Shown piece by piece: positions 1 to 9,567 of a stretch of 64,000 bases of DNA. The DNA lies in assembly GCA_025150425.1 (NCBI GenBank), contig CP102281.1, positions 1,364,001 to 1,428,000 on the forward strand. The letters are read 5' to 3'. The notes under the pieces are model-generated. The model saw nothing but the letters and a program-made list of their open reading frames with translations, had not been told where the DNA came from and ran no database searches. The translations under genes and the position numbers were made by a program. This DNA comes from [Eubacterium] siraeum (GTDB lineage Bacteria; Bacillota; Clostridia; Oscillospirales; Ruminococcaceae). The stretch's first letter is position 1; the number at the start of each line of letters is the position of its first letter.

Positions 1-911
1 TAAAGGAAAATTTACAGGTATATATACAGGCGGCAAAGAAAAGAAACGAGAGCCTTGACCACGTTTTGCTGTACGGTCCTCCCGGACTTGGCAAGACAAC
101 GCTTGCAGGAATAATAGCAAACGAGATGGGCGTTAATTTCAAAGTCACCTCAGGCCCCGCAATCGAAAAGCCGGGCGAGCTTGCGGCTTTGCTTACAGGG
201 CTTCAGGCGGGCGATGTGCTGTTTGTAGACGAGATACACCGCCTTTCAAGACAGGTAGAGGAGATACTCTATCCCGCTCTTGAGGACTGCGTGCTTGATA
301 TTATGATAGGAAAAGGGCCTTCCGCCCAGTCGATAAGAGTTGACCTGAACAGATTTACGCTTATCGGCGCTACAACAAGAGCAGGACAGCTTACAGGACC
401 TCTGCGTGACAGGTTCGGAGTGATAATGCGTCTTGAAATGTACACCCCCGACGAGCTTTGCGATATTGTAATGCGTTCATCGGTCATACTTTCCATTCCC
501 TGCGACAGAAGCGGCGCTATGGAGATAGCAAAGCGTTCAAGAGGAACTCCCCGTATCGCAAACCGCCTGCTTAAGCGTGTGCGTGACTTTGCAGAGGTTA
601 TGGGCAACGGAAAGATTACAAAGGAAATGGCAGACATTGCGCTCAACAGGCTTGAGATAGATAAGCTCGGTCTTGACAGCCTTGACAAGCGTTTCCTCAC
701 TATGATAATAAACGGCTATAACGGCGGTCCTGTCGGACTTGAAACGCTGGCTTCGGCTCTCGGTGAAGAATCGGTCACGCTTGAGGATGTATGCGAGCCG
801 TACCTTATGCAGCTGGGATTTATTTCACGAACACCCAGAGGCAGATGTGCGACCGAGCTTGCGTATAAGCATCTCGGACTTGTGCGTGACGGTCAGCAAA
901 GGCTTGATTAA
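1..911 (+). CDS. ruvB: Holliday junction branch migration ATPase RuvB (5' truncated)
   Basis: AAA+ motor that drives branch migration of Holliday junctions together with RuvA. The reading frame is open from base 3, so the gene begins before the window; about 302 codons are present, and roughly 35-45 N-terminal residues are missing compared with the usual ~335-350 aa. Visible motifs are Walker A GPPGLGKT (about base 75), Walker B DEIHRL (about base 230), sensor 1 GATTRAG followed by the LRDRFG arginine-finger region, and the C-terminal winged-helix domain ending in the typical RTPRGR segment. glmM follows after about 55 bases on the same strand. The in-frame TTG at 66 lies just before Walker A and is not the true start. 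Identification is secure. Confidence 0.97.
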   Translation, partial: KENLQVYIQAAKKRNESLDHVLLYGPPGLGKTTLAGIIANEMGVNFKVTSGPAIEKPGELAALLTGLQAGDVLFVDEIHRLSRQVEEILYPALEDCVLDIMIGKGPSAQSIRVDLNRFTLIGATTRAGQLTGPLRDRFGVIMRLEMYTPDELCDIVMRSSVILSIPCDRSGAMEIAKRSRGTPRIANRLLKRVRDFAEVMGNGKITKEMADIALNRLEIDKLGLDSLDKRFLTMIINGYNGGPVGLETLASALGEESVTLEDVCEPYLMQLGFISRTPRGRCATELAYKHLGLVRDGQQRLD

Positions 912-965
912 AATCATTAAAAATATATCGTGTTTGGAAAAAGGAAGAAAGGTATTTTAAGCATC

Positions 966-2324
966 ATGGGCAGATTATTCGGAACAGACGGTGCCAGAGG
1001 TATAGCCGTAACAGAGCTTACCTGCGAGCTTGCAATGAATATAGGCAGAGCCGCAGCCATCGTACTTACAAAGCAGAAAACACATAAAGGAAAAGCAAGG
1101 ATACTGATAGGCAAGGACACAAGAATATCTTCTGATATTCTCGAATCTGCGCTTATCGCAGGCATAACCTCGGTAGGTGCGGACGTTGAGCTTCTCGGAG
1201 TAGTACCCACCCCCGCAGTAGCCTATCTTGTAAGATATTACGGAGCGGACGCAGGCGTGATGATCTCAGCCTCGCACAACAGCGTCGAATATAACGGCAT
1301 AAAGCTGTTCTCATCGACAGGCTTCAAGCTCCCCGATGAAGTCGAAAACGAGATAGAGGCGCTGATACTCGACACTCCGGAAAAAATGACGCTTGTTGAC
1401 GGCTCGGATGTCGGCAGAGTAAGAACTATGTACGGTGCCGTAAGCGAGTACAACGAGCATATCCAGTCGACCGTCGACGGTAAGTTTCAGGGACTTCTTG
1501 TTGCGATAGACTGTGCGAACGGCAGTGCAAGCGCAACCGCAGAATCGCTTTTCTATAAGTTCGGAGCGGAATATGTATACATCAACAACGAGCCGGACGG
1601 CCTTAATATAAACGATAAATGCGGCTCCACGCACATAGAACAGCTTGTAGAGCTTGTTAAAAAGCGTGGCTGTGACGTTGGCTTTGCGTTTGACGGTGAT
1701 GCGGACAGATGCCTTGCTGTCGATGAAAAGGGCAACATAATAGACGGCGATAAGCTGATAGCTATCCTCTCACGTTATATGAAGGAAATGGGTACGCTGA
1801 AAAACAACACTGCTGTCGTCACCGTAATGAGCAATCTCGGCTTCCACCGCTTTATGAACGAAAACAAGATAGAAACGGTATGCACGAAGGTCGGCGACCG
1901 TTACGTTCTTGAAGAAATGCTGAACAACGGTTATAATATAGGCGGCGAACAGTCCGGACACATTATTTTCCTCGACCATGCAACCACAGGTGACGGACAG
2001 CTTACAGCGGCACAGACCCTTGAACTGCTGTCGAAATGCAAACGTCCGCTGTCACAGCTTGTAAAGGATATACCCGACTTTCCCCAGCTTCTTGTCAACG
2101 TAAAGATTACCGAGGACAAAAAGGGACTATGGGACAAGACGCAGAAGATAACCGATATTATCGCACAGGCTGAACAGGCTATGGGTGAAAACGGCAGAAT
2201 ACTCGTCAGAGAAAGCGGAACAGAACCGCTTGTACGAGTTATGATAGAGGGCAAAGACGAAAAGGAAGTGCATCACTGGACTCATCTCATCGCTGACACG
2301 ATTAAAGAGTGCCTGTGCCGATGA
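966..2324 (+). CDS. glmM: Phosphoglucosamine mutase GlmM
   Basis: Converts glucosamine-6-phosphate to glucosamine-1-phosphate for UDP-GlcNAc, peptidoglycan and teichoic acid synthesis (cytoplasmic). The ATG at 966 gives 452 aa starting MGRLFGTDGARG, the canonical GlmM N-terminus; an in-frame start at 930 would add an unlikely leader. The phosphoserine loop ISASHN sits near residues 100-105 (Ser103 by alignment to the family), the Mg-binding loop DGDADR is near residue 245, and the C-terminal phosphate-binding loop RESGTEPLVR is present. The length is normal for the family. A purine-rich AGGAAGAAAGG lies 13-14 bases upstream, a rather long spacing. Confidence 0.97.
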   Translation: MGRLFGTDGARGIAVTELTCELAMNIGRAAAIVLTKQKTHKGKARILIGKDTRISSDILESALIAGITSVGADVELLGVVPTPAVAYLVRYYGADAGVMISASHNSVEYNGIKLFSSTGFKLPDEVENEIEALILDTPEKMTLVDGSDVGRVRTMYGAVSEYNEHIQSTVDGKFQGLLVAIDCANGSASATAESLFYKFGAEYVYINNEPDGLNINDKCGSTHIEQLVELVKKRGCDVGFAFDGDADRCLAVDEKGNIIDGDKLIAILSRYMKEMGTLKNNTAVVTVMSNLGFHRFMNENKIETVCTKVGDRYVLEEMLNNGYNIGGEQSGHIIFLDHATTGDGQLTAAQTLELLSKCKRPLSQLVKDIPDFPQLLVNVKITEDKKGLWDKTQKITDIIAQAEQAMGENGRILVRESGTEPLVRVMIEGKDEKEVHHWTHLIADTIKECLCR

Positions 2325-2343
2325 AATGTAAAAGGAGTTTTTT

Positions 2344-2685
2344 ATGGCAAAGATAGAAGCAGAGCTGTACGGCAATTTTGATATTATACTTATGGATCTT
2401 CACAACACTGTTATGAGAGGCAGCACCAGTGCATCTCTTGAAGAAAGTTCTGATATAGTAGCCGGCAGCACCCGATGCGCCATCCGTGCGTATGAGCGTT
2501 ACAGCTTTCTCGGCAATGGCAGGGTAAGTATGAACTTTACCTTGTTCCAGACCGATGGCAGAATATTCGTTTCGGCAATGTCGACAGGCGGCAGTCAGGC
2601 GGTATTCTTTAAGATAAACAGGATAGGCGAAAACTCGTTTCTTGACACGATACGACCGACAGTAGACAGTTACAGGATAAGGTGA
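2344..2685 (+). CDS. Small DUF6054-like protein of unknown function
   Basis: 113 aa, no signal peptide or membrane segment, with an AAAAGGAG ribosome site just upstream of the ATG. Features seen are a central SASLEESSD segment, a conserved-looking CAIRAYERYS stretch and a C-terminal STGGSQAVFFKIN segment. From memory these resemble the DUF6054 family found in Clostridia; no function is established. It sits 19 bases after glmM and 6 bases before the methyltransferase, so it is probably cotranscribed. The family match is from recall, not a search. Confidence 0.75.
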   Translation: MAKIEAELYGNFDIILMDLHNTVMRGSTSASLEESSDIVAGSTRCAIRAYERYSFLGNGRVSMNFTLFQTDGRIFVSAMSTGGSQAVFFKINRIGENSFLDTIRPTVDSYRIR

Positions 2686-2691
2686 ACCGAC

Positions 2692-3558
2692 TTGAGAAAA
2701 TCACAGGATTGGCAGGACTACAGACTCATAGATGCGTCTGACGGTCAGCGACTTGAAAAATGGGGAGGAATAACGCTTGTGCGACCCGACCCGCAGATAA
2801 TATGGAAAAACCCCGACCCCTCGCCGCTGTGGAGCAAGGCGGACGCAGTATATCACCGTTCATCAAGCGGCGGCGGAAACTGGGAATACAGAAAACAGCT
2901 CCCTGAAAGCTGGAACATAAGCTACAAGGGACTTACCTTTATGGTAAAGCCCACAGGCTTCAAGCATACGGGAATATTTCCCGAGCAGGCGGTCAACTGG
3001 GATTTATGCTCAGAGCTTATAAAGAACGCAGGCAGGGAGATAAACGTGCTTAATATGTTCGCCTATACCGGCGGTGCAACGCTCGCCTGTGCAAAGGCAG
3101 GCGCAAAGGTATGTCACCTTGACGCAGTAAAGGGTATGGTGGACTGGGGCAGGACAAACGCAAAGCTCAGCGGTCTTTCCGACAAGCCGATAAGGTGGAT
3201 AGTAGACGATGCGGTAAAGTTTCTCGGCAGGGAGATAAGGCGAGGCAACCGCTATGACGGTATCATACTCGACCCCCCAAGCTACGGCAGAGGAACAAAC
3301 GGCGAGATGTGGAAGCTTGAGGACAGCATATGCGACCTTATGAATATGTGCACCGAGGTGCTTTCCGATAACCCTCTGTTCATTGTACTCAACAGCTACA
3401 CGACAGGTCTTTCCTCATCGGTAATGACTTACCTATTACAGATGACGGTAGGCAGAAAGTACAAGATAAGAGTAGATTCGCAGGAAATAGGACTTCCCGT
3501 TGAACAGACAGGGCTTGCAGTGCCTGCGGGAAACACCGCTGTAGTATATTTCGATTAA
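2692..3558 (+). CDS. Class I SAM-dependent methyltransferase, RlmI/RlmK-like
   Basis: 288 aa with a TTG start 6 bases after the previous stop. The Rossmann SAM-binding motif I (LNMFAYTGGATLACAKAGA) lies near residues 120-138 and motif IV DPPSYGRG at 194-201. The N-terminal part (residues 1-90, with the GFKHTGIFPEQ segment) is the cap seen in the RlmI/YccW-type 23S rRNA cytosine methyltransferases and their relatives. The likely role is RNA base methylation, but the exact substrate cannot be read from the sequence. There is no PUA domain, so it is shorter than Escherichia coli RlmI (about 396 aa). Confidence 0.88.
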   Translation: MRKSQDWQDYRLIDASDGQRLEKWGGITLVRPDPQIIWKNPDPSPLWSKADAVYHRSSSGGGNWEYRKQLPESWNISYKGLTFMVKPTGFKHTGIFPEQAVNWDLCSELIKNAGREINVLNMFAYTGGATLACAKAGAKVCHLDAVKGMVDWGRTNAKLSGLSDKPIRWIVDDAVKFLGREIRRGNRYDGIILDPPSYGRGTNGEMWKLEDSICDLMNMCTEVLSDNPLFIVLNSYTTGLSSSVMTYLLQMTVGRKYKIRVDSQEIGLPVEQTGLAVPAGNTAVVYFD

Positions 3559-3579
3559 ACGGCGGCAAAGGAGAACGGA

Positions 3580-4452
3580 TTGAAAGATAACGAGATAATT
3601 AAAACCGAAGACCTTATATTCGATTATACCGTATTTGACGAAAACGGCGATGAAACAGGCAAGAACCGCATTCTTACCGACATAAACCTTTCAATAGAAA
3701 AGGGCAGCTTCGTAGCTGTGCTTGGCCATAACGGAAGCGGTAAGTCGACCCTTGCAAAGCACTTCAACGGCATTCTTCTTCCCACCTCGGGCAAGGTGCT
3801 TGTTGACGGCATAGATACGACAGACGAGAGCAGGATATACGATATACGTCAGACTGTCGGAATGGTTTTCCAGAATCCCGACAACCAGATAGTAGCGACT
3901 ATAGTTGAGGAAGACGTTGCGTTCGCACTCGAAAATCTCGGCGTACCTCCCGATGAAATACGCAAAAGGGTAGATGACGCACTGAAAACGGTCGATATGT
4001 ACGAGTACCGCAACCACGCTCCGCATCAGCTTTCAGGCGGTCAGAAGCAGAGAGTTGCGATAGCAGGCATAATCGCAATGCGGCCACGATGTATAGTAAT
4101 GGACGAGCCGACCGCAATGCTTGACCCGAAGGGCAGAAAAGAGATAATGGCGACCATAAAGACGCTCAACAAGGAGCACGGCATAACCGTTGTGCTGATA
4201 ACTCATTATATGGAGGAGGCCGCAAAGGCCGACCGTGTTATAGTTATAGACAAGGGTAATATACTGCTTGACGATGTGCCGAAAAGGATATTCTCACAGG
4301 TTGAGCTGTTAAAGTCGGTCGGACTTGACGTTCCGCAGGCGACCGAGCTTATGTACGAGCTTAAAAAATGCGGACTTGACGTTCCCGATGATATAATAGA
4401 TGAAGATGAATGCGCACAGGTGCTGTACGACATTCTCAAAAATAAGGAATAA
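3580..4452 (+). CDS. ecfA1: Energy-coupling factor transporter ATPase EcfA1
   Basis: First of two ATPase subunits of the shared ECF vitamin/micronutrient importer. 290 aa, TTG start with AAAGGAG about 10 bases upstream. Walker [10 protein letters not shown] at residues 49-57, Q-loop FQNPDNQ, signature [13 protein letters not shown], Walker [12 protein letters not shown] and the switch histidine in LITHYM are all seen. The C-terminal extension typical of ECF ATPases is present. ecfA2 begins 4 bases after the stop and ecfT follows, giving the standard group II module; no S component (substrate-binding membrane subunit) is adjacent, as expected for a shared module. Confidence 0.96.
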   Translation: MKDNEIIKTEDLIFDYTVFDENGDETGKNRILTDINLSIEKGSFVAVLGHNGSGKSTLAKHFNGILLPTSGKVLVDGIDTTDESRIYDIRQTVGMVFQNPDNQIVATIVEEDVAFALENLGVPPDEIRKRVDDALKTVDMYEYRNHAPHQLSGGQKQRVAIAGIIAMRPRCIVMDEPTAMLDPKGRKEIMATIKTLNKEHGITVVLITHYMEEAAKADRVIVIDKGNILLDDVPKRIFSQVELLKSVGLDVPQATELMYELKKCGLDVPDDIIDEDECAQVLYDILKNKE

Positions 4453-4455
4453 AAA

Positions 4456-5319
4456 ATGAATGTGATAGAACTTAAGGGGCTTACCTATAAATACAGCGTC
4501 GGCACTCCGTTTGAGTCAACCGCTGTGGATAATGTAGACCTTACCATAGAAAAAGGCGAATTCTGCGGAATAATCGGTCACACGGGAAGCGGAAAATCAA
4601 CGCTTATCCAGCACCTGAACGGGCTTGTAAAGCCGACATCGGGCGAAGTGCTGATAGACGGCCAGAATATATGGAGCAAGGGTGTTGATATACGCTCGAT
4701 AAGATTCAAGGTAGGACTTGTATTCCAGTATTCCGAGTATCAGCTGTTTGAAGAAACGGTGTACAAGGATATAGCATACGGTCCTAAGAATATGGGATGC
4801 GATGAAGCAGAGATCGACCGCAGAGTGCGTGAGGCGGCAGAAAATATGGGTATCCGTGAGGAGCTTCTTGAACGCTCGCCGTTTGACCTTTCGGGCGGAC
4901 AGAAACGCCGTGTCGCACTTGCAGGTGTTATCGCAATGGATCCCGAGATACTTATCCTTGACGAGCCTGCGGCAGGACTTGACCCTATAGGCAGGGAAAA
5001 GGTACTCGGCAAGATAAGCGATTACCACAAGAAATACGGCAAGACGATACTTCTTGTTTCTCACTCTATGGAGGACATAGTAAAGTATGCCGATAAGGTG
5101 CTTGTTATGAACAAGGGCAAGCTGTTCTGCCACGAGGATACAGACAGCGTATTCGCAAGACAGGACGAAATTATAAAGATAGGTCTTGATGTTCCTCAGA
5201 TCACAAAGATCATGATGAAGCTGAGAGATAAAGGTGTAGATTTAGGAAAAGATATATATACTGTTGAACGTGCCAAGGACAGAATAATGCAGTATATAGA
5301 TAAAGGAACGATATGCTGA
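4456..5319 (+). CDS. ecfA2: Energy-coupling factor transporter ATPase EcfA2
   Basis: Second ATPase subunit, 287 aa, pairing with EcfA1. Walker A GHTGSGKST at residues 41-49, Q-loop FQYSEYQLFEETV, signature LSGGQKRRVALAG, Walker B LILDEPAAGLDP and the H-loop VSHSM are present. The FEETV motif after the Q-loop is a usual EcfA2 mark. The gene starts 4 bases after ecfA1 and its end overlaps the ecfT start by 7 bases, so the three subunits are translationally coupled. Confidence 0.96.
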   Translation: MNVIELKGLTYKYSVGTPFESTAVDNVDLTIEKGEFCGIIGHTGSGKSTLIQHLNGLVKPTSGEVLIDGQNIWSKGVDIRSIRFKVGLVFQYSEYQLFEETVYKDIAYGPKNMGCDEAEIDRRVREAAENMGIREELLERSPFDLSGGQKRRVALAGVIAMDPEILILDEPAAGLDPIGREKVLGKISDYHKKYGKTILLVSHSMEDIVKYADKVLVMNKGKLFCHEDTDSVFARQDEIIKIGLDVPQITKIMMKLRDKGVDLGKDIYTVERAKDRIMQYIDKGTIC

Positions 5320-6134
5320 AGGATATTACAATAGGACAGTTTTTCCCGGGCAATTCAATAATCCACAGGCTCGACAGCCGTTTCAAGATAGTGCTTGATA
5401 TAGCCTATGTTGTAATGCTGTTTATGGCAGGAAATTATTGCTCGCTTATCTCGGCGGGACTGTTTATGCTGATTATTTATATGATGTCGGGGATCAGCTT
5501 CAAGCTGATTTTCAAGAGCCTTAAACCCATTATGCCGATAATACTGTTTACCTGTATACTGAATCTGTTCTTTATACACGGCGAGGGAGATCCGCTTGTA
5601 AAGCTGGGATTTATCACGATTTACGCAGAGGGCATAAATACATCGGTGTTTATGACGGTGAGGATAGTATTCCTTATTGTCGGAATGTCGCTTCTCACCT
5701 ATACGACCTCGCCCATAGCGCTGACAGACGCAATCGAAAGACTGCTGTCGCCCCTCAAGAAGCTTCACTTTCCCGTTCACGAGCTTGCTATGATGATGAC
5801 TATAGCACTGAGATTTATCCCTACTCTTATCGAAGAAACCGATAAGATAATGTCGGCTCAGAAGGCGAGAGGAGCAAACCTGGATACAGGCGGACTTGTA
5901 AAGAAGGCAAAGGCTCTGATACCCGTGCTGATACCGCTGTTCGTGTCCGCTTTCAAGCGTGCTAACGAGCTTGCTCTTGCTATGGAGTGCCGTTGCTACA
6001 GAGGCGGCGAGGGCAGAACACGTATGAAACAGCTTAAATTCGGAGCAAGGGATATTGTCGCAACGGTTGTAATGGCTGTAATGTTCACATTAATCATTCT
6101 TATGAACATTTATGTGGCTGTACCCGGAATTTAA
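5313..6134 (+). CDS. ecfT: Energy-coupling factor transporter transmembrane protein EcfT
   Basis: Scaffold membrane subunit (273 aa) that joins the two ATPases to interchangeable S components. Several hydrophobic helices are visible near residues 28-60, 70-90, 105-125 and 245-268. The cytoplasmic coupling region contains QKARGANLDTGG and the second MECRCYRGG motif, the paired Ala-Arg-Gly-type motifs that dock into EcfA. The ATG overlaps the end of ecfA2. truA starts 9 bases downstream, an arrangement commonly seen in Firmicutes. Confidence 0.95.
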   Translation: MLKDITIGQFFPGNSIIHRLDSRFKIVLDIAYVVMLFMAGNYCSLISAGLFMLIIYMMSGISFKLIFKSLKPIMPIILFTCILNLFFIHGEGDPLVKLGFITIYAEGINTSVFMTVRIVFLIVGMSLLTYTTSPIALTDAIERLLSPLKKLHFPVHELAMMMTIALRFIPTLIEETDKIMSAQKARGANLDTGGLVKKAKALIPVLIPLFVSAFKRANELALAMECRCYRGGEGRTRMKQLKFGARDIVATVVMAVMFTLIILMNIYVAVPGI

Positions 6135-6142
6135 GGTGAACT

Positions 6143-6895
6143 ATGCGTAATCTTAAAGTAACAATGGCATATAACGGCACTGCCTATCACGGCTACCAGC
6201 GCCAGAACAACGCAAACAGCATACAGCAGACAGTCGAGGAAGTGCTTTCAAAACTGCTCTGCGAGGATATTACGATAAACGGCTGTTCACGGACAGACAC
6301 GGGTGTGCACGCAAGAGCGTTTGTGTTCAACGTAAAAACGAACTGCCCCATTCCCTGCGAGGGCTTTATAAAAGGCGGCAACGCACTTTTACCGCAGGAT
6401 ATAGCCTTTCTTTCCTGCGAAGATATGCCCGACAGCTTTCACGCAAGGTTTGACAGCAAGGGAAAGGAATACATATACAAGATTTACACAGGTGATGTGC
6501 GTGATGTTTTCTCGGCGGATACTGCGCTTCATTATCCTTATAAGCCCGATATTGAGAAAATGCGGAAAGCGGCTCGGCTTATAGTCGGCGAGCATGATTT
6601 TGCGTCCTTCTGCAAGGCGGAGGCTAAAGAACATCTGCTGACCACCGTCAGAACCGTCTATTCGATAGATGTTGAACAGACGGGCGATTTTGTTGAAATT
6701 AAAGTCTGCGGAAACGGCTTTCTTCACAATATGGTAAGAATTATAGTAGGAACTCTTATTTATATCAGCGAGGGAAAACGTACAGAGCAGGATATAATAA
6801 ACGCACTTACAAAGCCCGACAGGGAGTTTGCGGGAAAGACCGTTCCCCCCTGCGGACTGTATCTCAACAAGGTATTTTACGAAAACGATGTTTAA
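6143..6895 (+). CDS. truA: tRNA pseudouridine(38-40) synthase TruA
   Basis: Isomerises uridines 38-40 in the tRNA anticodon arm. 250 aa, normal family length. The catalytic aspartate is in CSRTDTGVHA (Asp52). Also seen are the conserved FHARFDSKGKEYIYKI and NGFLHNMVRIIVGTLI segments of TruA. ATG with a GGTGA ribosome site 5 bases upstream, immediately after ecfT. Confidence 0.96.
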   Translation: MRNLKVTMAYNGTAYHGYQRQNNANSIQQTVEEVLSKLLCEDITINGCSRTDTGVHARAFVFNVKTNCPIPCEGFIKGGNALLPQDIAFLSCEDMPDSFHARFDSKGKEYIYKIYTGDVRDVFSADTALHYPYKPDIEKMRKAARLIVGEHDFASFCKAEAKEHLLTTVRTVYSIDVEQTGDFVEIKVCGNGFLHNMVRIIVGTLIYISEGKRTEQDIINALTKPDREFAGKTVPPCGLYLNKVFYENDV

Positions 6896-6912
6896 ATGAA
6901 AGTGGGGTAAAT

Positions 6913-8106
6913 ATGAAAGTACCCGAAAAAAATCCTCTTGAAACGGAGAAAAACAACGATATAAACGATGTTTCTCTTTACAGGAAAAAGAAGAAAAAAG
7001 CAAAGCGGATAAGAAACCTTATAATTCTGCTTGTTGTTATTCTGGCTCTTATTCCTGTATGGATATACCGTGATACGATATTTGAGCCTCTGCGTGGCAT
7101 AGCGTCAAGAATTTCTACCACTACAGCTCAGAGCGAGGGCTATCCCATTTCCCTCACCGGCAGGAACGATTATTCGTTCTGTCCGCTCGGTGACGGGTTC
7201 TCACTGCTCAGCGACACATATCTTTATTCGTATAACGAGAACGGCGGACAGAATTTTGCCTTACAGCACGGCTATGTTCACCCTATGACCGTTTCAAACT
7301 CAAAACGTGTGGTTATTTACGATAAGGGCGGTCACGATTTTTCTCTGTTCAACAAGACGAGCGAGATATTCAAGCAGAATATCCCCGATGAAGTCATAGT
7401 ATCCGTTTTTCTCGGCAGCTCCGAGCATACAGCCGTTGTGACCTCCGGCGGAAGATACTCAAACGTTATCTACGTTTATGACGGCGGAGGAAAATGGCAA
7501 TATACACAGCGTTTCATTGACGATAACGTTATGCAGGTCGCATTCTCCGATGACAACAGGTTCATCTACGTTACAAGAGTGACCTCGGATAACGGCGATA
7601 TTGTCACAAAGCTCTCAAAATACGATATTACGGGTGACGGCACTGAGCTGTGGACGCAGACGATAAGCGACTGCGTAACGCTTGCTCTTTCGGTAAACGG
7701 CAGTACGCTGACCGTAACGGGCGACAGCGAAATACGCACTTATAACACCGACAGCGGCGAGCCTATCGGCAATTACAGCTATCAGGGAACGATAGAGAAC
7801 TTTGACGCTCTCTCATCAAAAAAGGCTTTTGTGCTTGATAATTATACGGACGGAGGAAAGAAGCTGATACTTCTTGACGAAAAGTGCGAGGTGACCGCAC
7901 AGGCAGAGGTGTCCTCCGATGTAAAACGTATAAGAGTTGTCGATAACTCTGTCATTGTAATGACAGAATCGGATATAACGCAGTATGACTATTCGCTGGT
8001 GTCCGTGAAGAAAACCCTGCTCACAGACAGCTATTCGGATTTCATAAAGGTTGGCGGTTCAATACTTCTTATGGGGTATGACAGCCTTGATTGCATACAG
8101 CTTTAA
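6913..8106 (+). CDS. Membrane-anchored DUF5711-type beta-propeller-like protein
   Basis: 397 aa. A short basic cytoplasmic N-terminus (KKKKKAKRIR) precedes one membrane helix at about residues 36-54, followed by a large extracytoplasmic region made of repeated beta-rich segments (for example VYVYD-, LSKYDI-, IRTYNTDSGE-like blades). This architecture and the position next to a cvpA-like gene fit the DUF5711 family; function unknown. The GTG/TTG-like start of the next gene lies directly at its stop, so the two are cotranscribed. Family naming is from recall. Confidence 0.8.
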   Translation: MKVPEKNPLETEKNNDINDVSLYRKKKKKAKRIRNLIILLVVILALIPVWIYRDTIFEPLRGIASRISTTTAQSEGYPISLTGRNDYSFCPLGDGFSLLSDTYLYSYNENGGQNFALQHGYVHPMTVSNSKRVVIYDKGGHDFSLFNKTSEIFKQNIPDEVIVSVFLGSSEHTAVVTSGGRYSNVIYVYDGGGKWQYTQRFIDDNVMQVAFSDDNRFIYVTRVTSDNGDIVTKLSKYDITGDGTELWTQTISDCVTLALSVNGSTLTVTGDSEIRTYNTDSGEPIGNYSYQGTIENFDALSSKKAFVLDNYTDGGKKLILLDEKCEVTAQAEVSSDVKRIRVVDNSVIVMTESDITQYDYSLVSVKKTLLTDSYSDFIKVGGSILLMGYDSLDCIQL

Positions 8107-8124
8107 TTGCGGAAAGGAAGGAAT

Positions 8125-9156
8125 ATGGGAACTGAATTTTTCTGGTTTTATGATTTTATTCTTGCGGCTATACTTATATGTATGATGTTTATAGGAGCGA
8201 AAAAGGGCTTTGTCCGTATGGTGCTGAGCCTGTGTGCCTTTGCCGCTTCATTTGTGATAGCGCTTATGATAAGCAACGGCGTTTCGGGCTGGATATATGA
8301 CAGCTTTATCAGCAAACCGCTTGAACAGACTATCTCGGCCTCTATCAATGATGCGCTCGGCGACAACGTTGTTACACAGATAGGCAAGATAGATATGGAA
8401 AAGGCAAAAATAAACGGCAAGAGCATTGACAGCCTTGAGCTGAAAGCCGACAAGGCAGGCAAGGTAACCGTAAATCTCGGTAATGTGAACTTAAGCAGCA
8501 CAGGCATAAGCAAGGTCGATCTTACCTCATTCGGCGTGGATAAAAACATTGATTATTCAAATATCAATCTCGGCTCTGTGCAGATATACGAAAGCGATAT
8601 TGAAAAGTACGGCATCGAGAATATGATACTTACTGAGGTTCTTGCACAGAATATCAAGAACAGCGAGGTTGCCGACAGCGTAAACGAAATAATAGATAAA
8701 ATCGGTGAAACCGTTCCTGCTCTCGACCTTAAAGGCAAGACGATAGATGATATTGACGGCGGTACGATAAACAGCGTTGTTGTAAGCGTAGTGCAGTCGT
8801 CGGGCAATCCCGGCAAGGCTGTTCTTGACAATGTAGCAAAGCCCGTAGTGCTTGTACCGTTAAGAACGATTATATTTGTCGTTCTGTTCATTCTTATATT
8901 TATTATCCTCTCGATAGTAATAAAGGCGACATCCGTTATAAACAAGCTGCCGCTTATAGGAAAGCTGAATTCGCTTCTGGGCGGTGTTGCAGGACTTTTG
9001 CAGGGACTTGTAATAGTGTTCATTGTTGTGATAATAGCCCACATGGCTGTTGAGCTGACAAACAACACGCTTATATTCCTGAACGATATGACTATCAACA
9101 AGTCTTTTGCGTTCAGTAAAATCTACAACTTCTCGTTCCTCGATTTCCTTAACTAA
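8125..9156 (+). CDS. CvpA family membrane protein
   Basis: 343 aa. The ATG at 8125 is preferred to the in-frame TTG at 8107 because GGAAAGGAAGG lies 4-13 bases before it and the TTG abuts the upstream stop. Two hydrophobic segments occupy about residues 5-50, followed by a soluble loop of ~150 residues, then two to three helices near the C-terminus (residues ~245-320). This matches CvpA/colicin V production proteins, here with an enlarged central loop. It is the last gene of the block; repeat element A follows. Confidence 0.85.
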   Translation: MGTEFFWFYDFILAAILICMMFIGAKKGFVRMVLSLCAFAASFVIALMISNGVSGWIYDSFISKPLEQTISASINDALGDNVVTQIGKIDMEKAKINGKSIDSLELKADKAGKVTVNLGNVNLSSTGISKVDLTSFGVDKNIDYSNINLGSVQIYESDIEKYGIENMILTEVLAQNIKNSEVADSVNEIIDKIGETVPALDLKGKTIDDIDGGTINSVVVSVVQSSGNPGKAVLDNVAKPVVLVPLRTIIFVVLFILIFIILSIVIKATSVINKLPLIGKLNSLLGGVAGLLQGLVIVFIVVIIAHMAVELTNNTLIFLNDMTINKSFAFSKIYNFSFLDFLN

Positions 9157-9227
9157 ATACTCAGTTAACAAAAGAGAACTATAATAATAAATAAGCTGTT
9201 AACGGCAGTGTTATTTTACGAAACCCT

Positions 9228-9250
9228 GCATCGCTTAAGCGACAACAGCT
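9228..9250 (+). repeat. Left target-duplication-like flank of element A
   Basis: This 23-base flank abuts the left end of element A and matches the 23 bases right after its right end (9497-9519) at 17 positions, the last nine being identical (ACAACAGCT). The left copy contains the perfect palindrome TCGCTTAAGCGA. It is read as a decayed direct target duplication; with six mismatches the claim rests partly on analogy with elements B, C and D. Confidence 0.5.
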
Positions 9251-9496
9251 CAGTCTGTCGATAAACCTATATATTTTTGAAAATGGGGTTTGGGGCGTAG
9301 CCCCAATGCGGGTTGTCAGTCGTTGGTGTCGCTGCGTCGTGCAGCGACTGTGTGCGACTGACTGCAAGCATCCTTGCTTGGTGAGGGCGGCAGCCCCACA
9401 CTCAGCCCCTTTCCGAGGGAAAGGGGTTTGGGGATAGGGATTAAGGACAAGCACTTTTTGAAAAAAACATACTTTTTTTCTACAAGCTACAAGCTG
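9251..9496 (+). mobile_element. Non-coding inverted-repeat element A (MITE-like)
   Basis: 246 bases without a credible gene. The left end CAGTCTGTCGATAAACC and the right end, read on the other strand as CAGCTTGTAG, are imperfect terminal inverted repeats. Inside are a TTGGGGC-GTA-GCCCCAA hairpin (about 9290-9306), a nested double hairpin (9315-9362), a CAAGCA/TGCTTG hairpin, the motif GGGCGGCAGCCCC and a CCCCTTTCC-GAG-GGAAAGGGG hairpin (about 9406-9426). The same modules recur in D1 and D2. No transposase is present, so it would be non-autonomous. It fills most of the 411-base gap between the CvpA-family gene and clpE. Confidence 0.75.
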
Positions 9497-9567
9497 TTAT
9501 CTCATAAACAACAACAGCTTACAATACAATAAAAATACAAAAGAACCTAAAGAAAGGTTGGATATAA

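Noticed and set aside
269-700. 143-aa minus-strand ORF inside ruvB
   Set aside because: Antisense shadow of the strongly conserved ruvB frame; Ser/Arg-rich composition typical of such shadows.
9179-9454. 91-aa minus-strand ORF over element A
   Set aside because: It spans the left flank and hairpins of the element and has no family features or ribosome site.
9497-9567. CtsR operator upstream of clpE
   Set aside because: No tandem GGTCAAA-type heptads are visible in the leader.
9157-9567. Small RNA gene between the CvpA-family gene and clpE
   Set aside because: The structure there is explained by element A; I see no promoter or terminator pair for an independent RNA.
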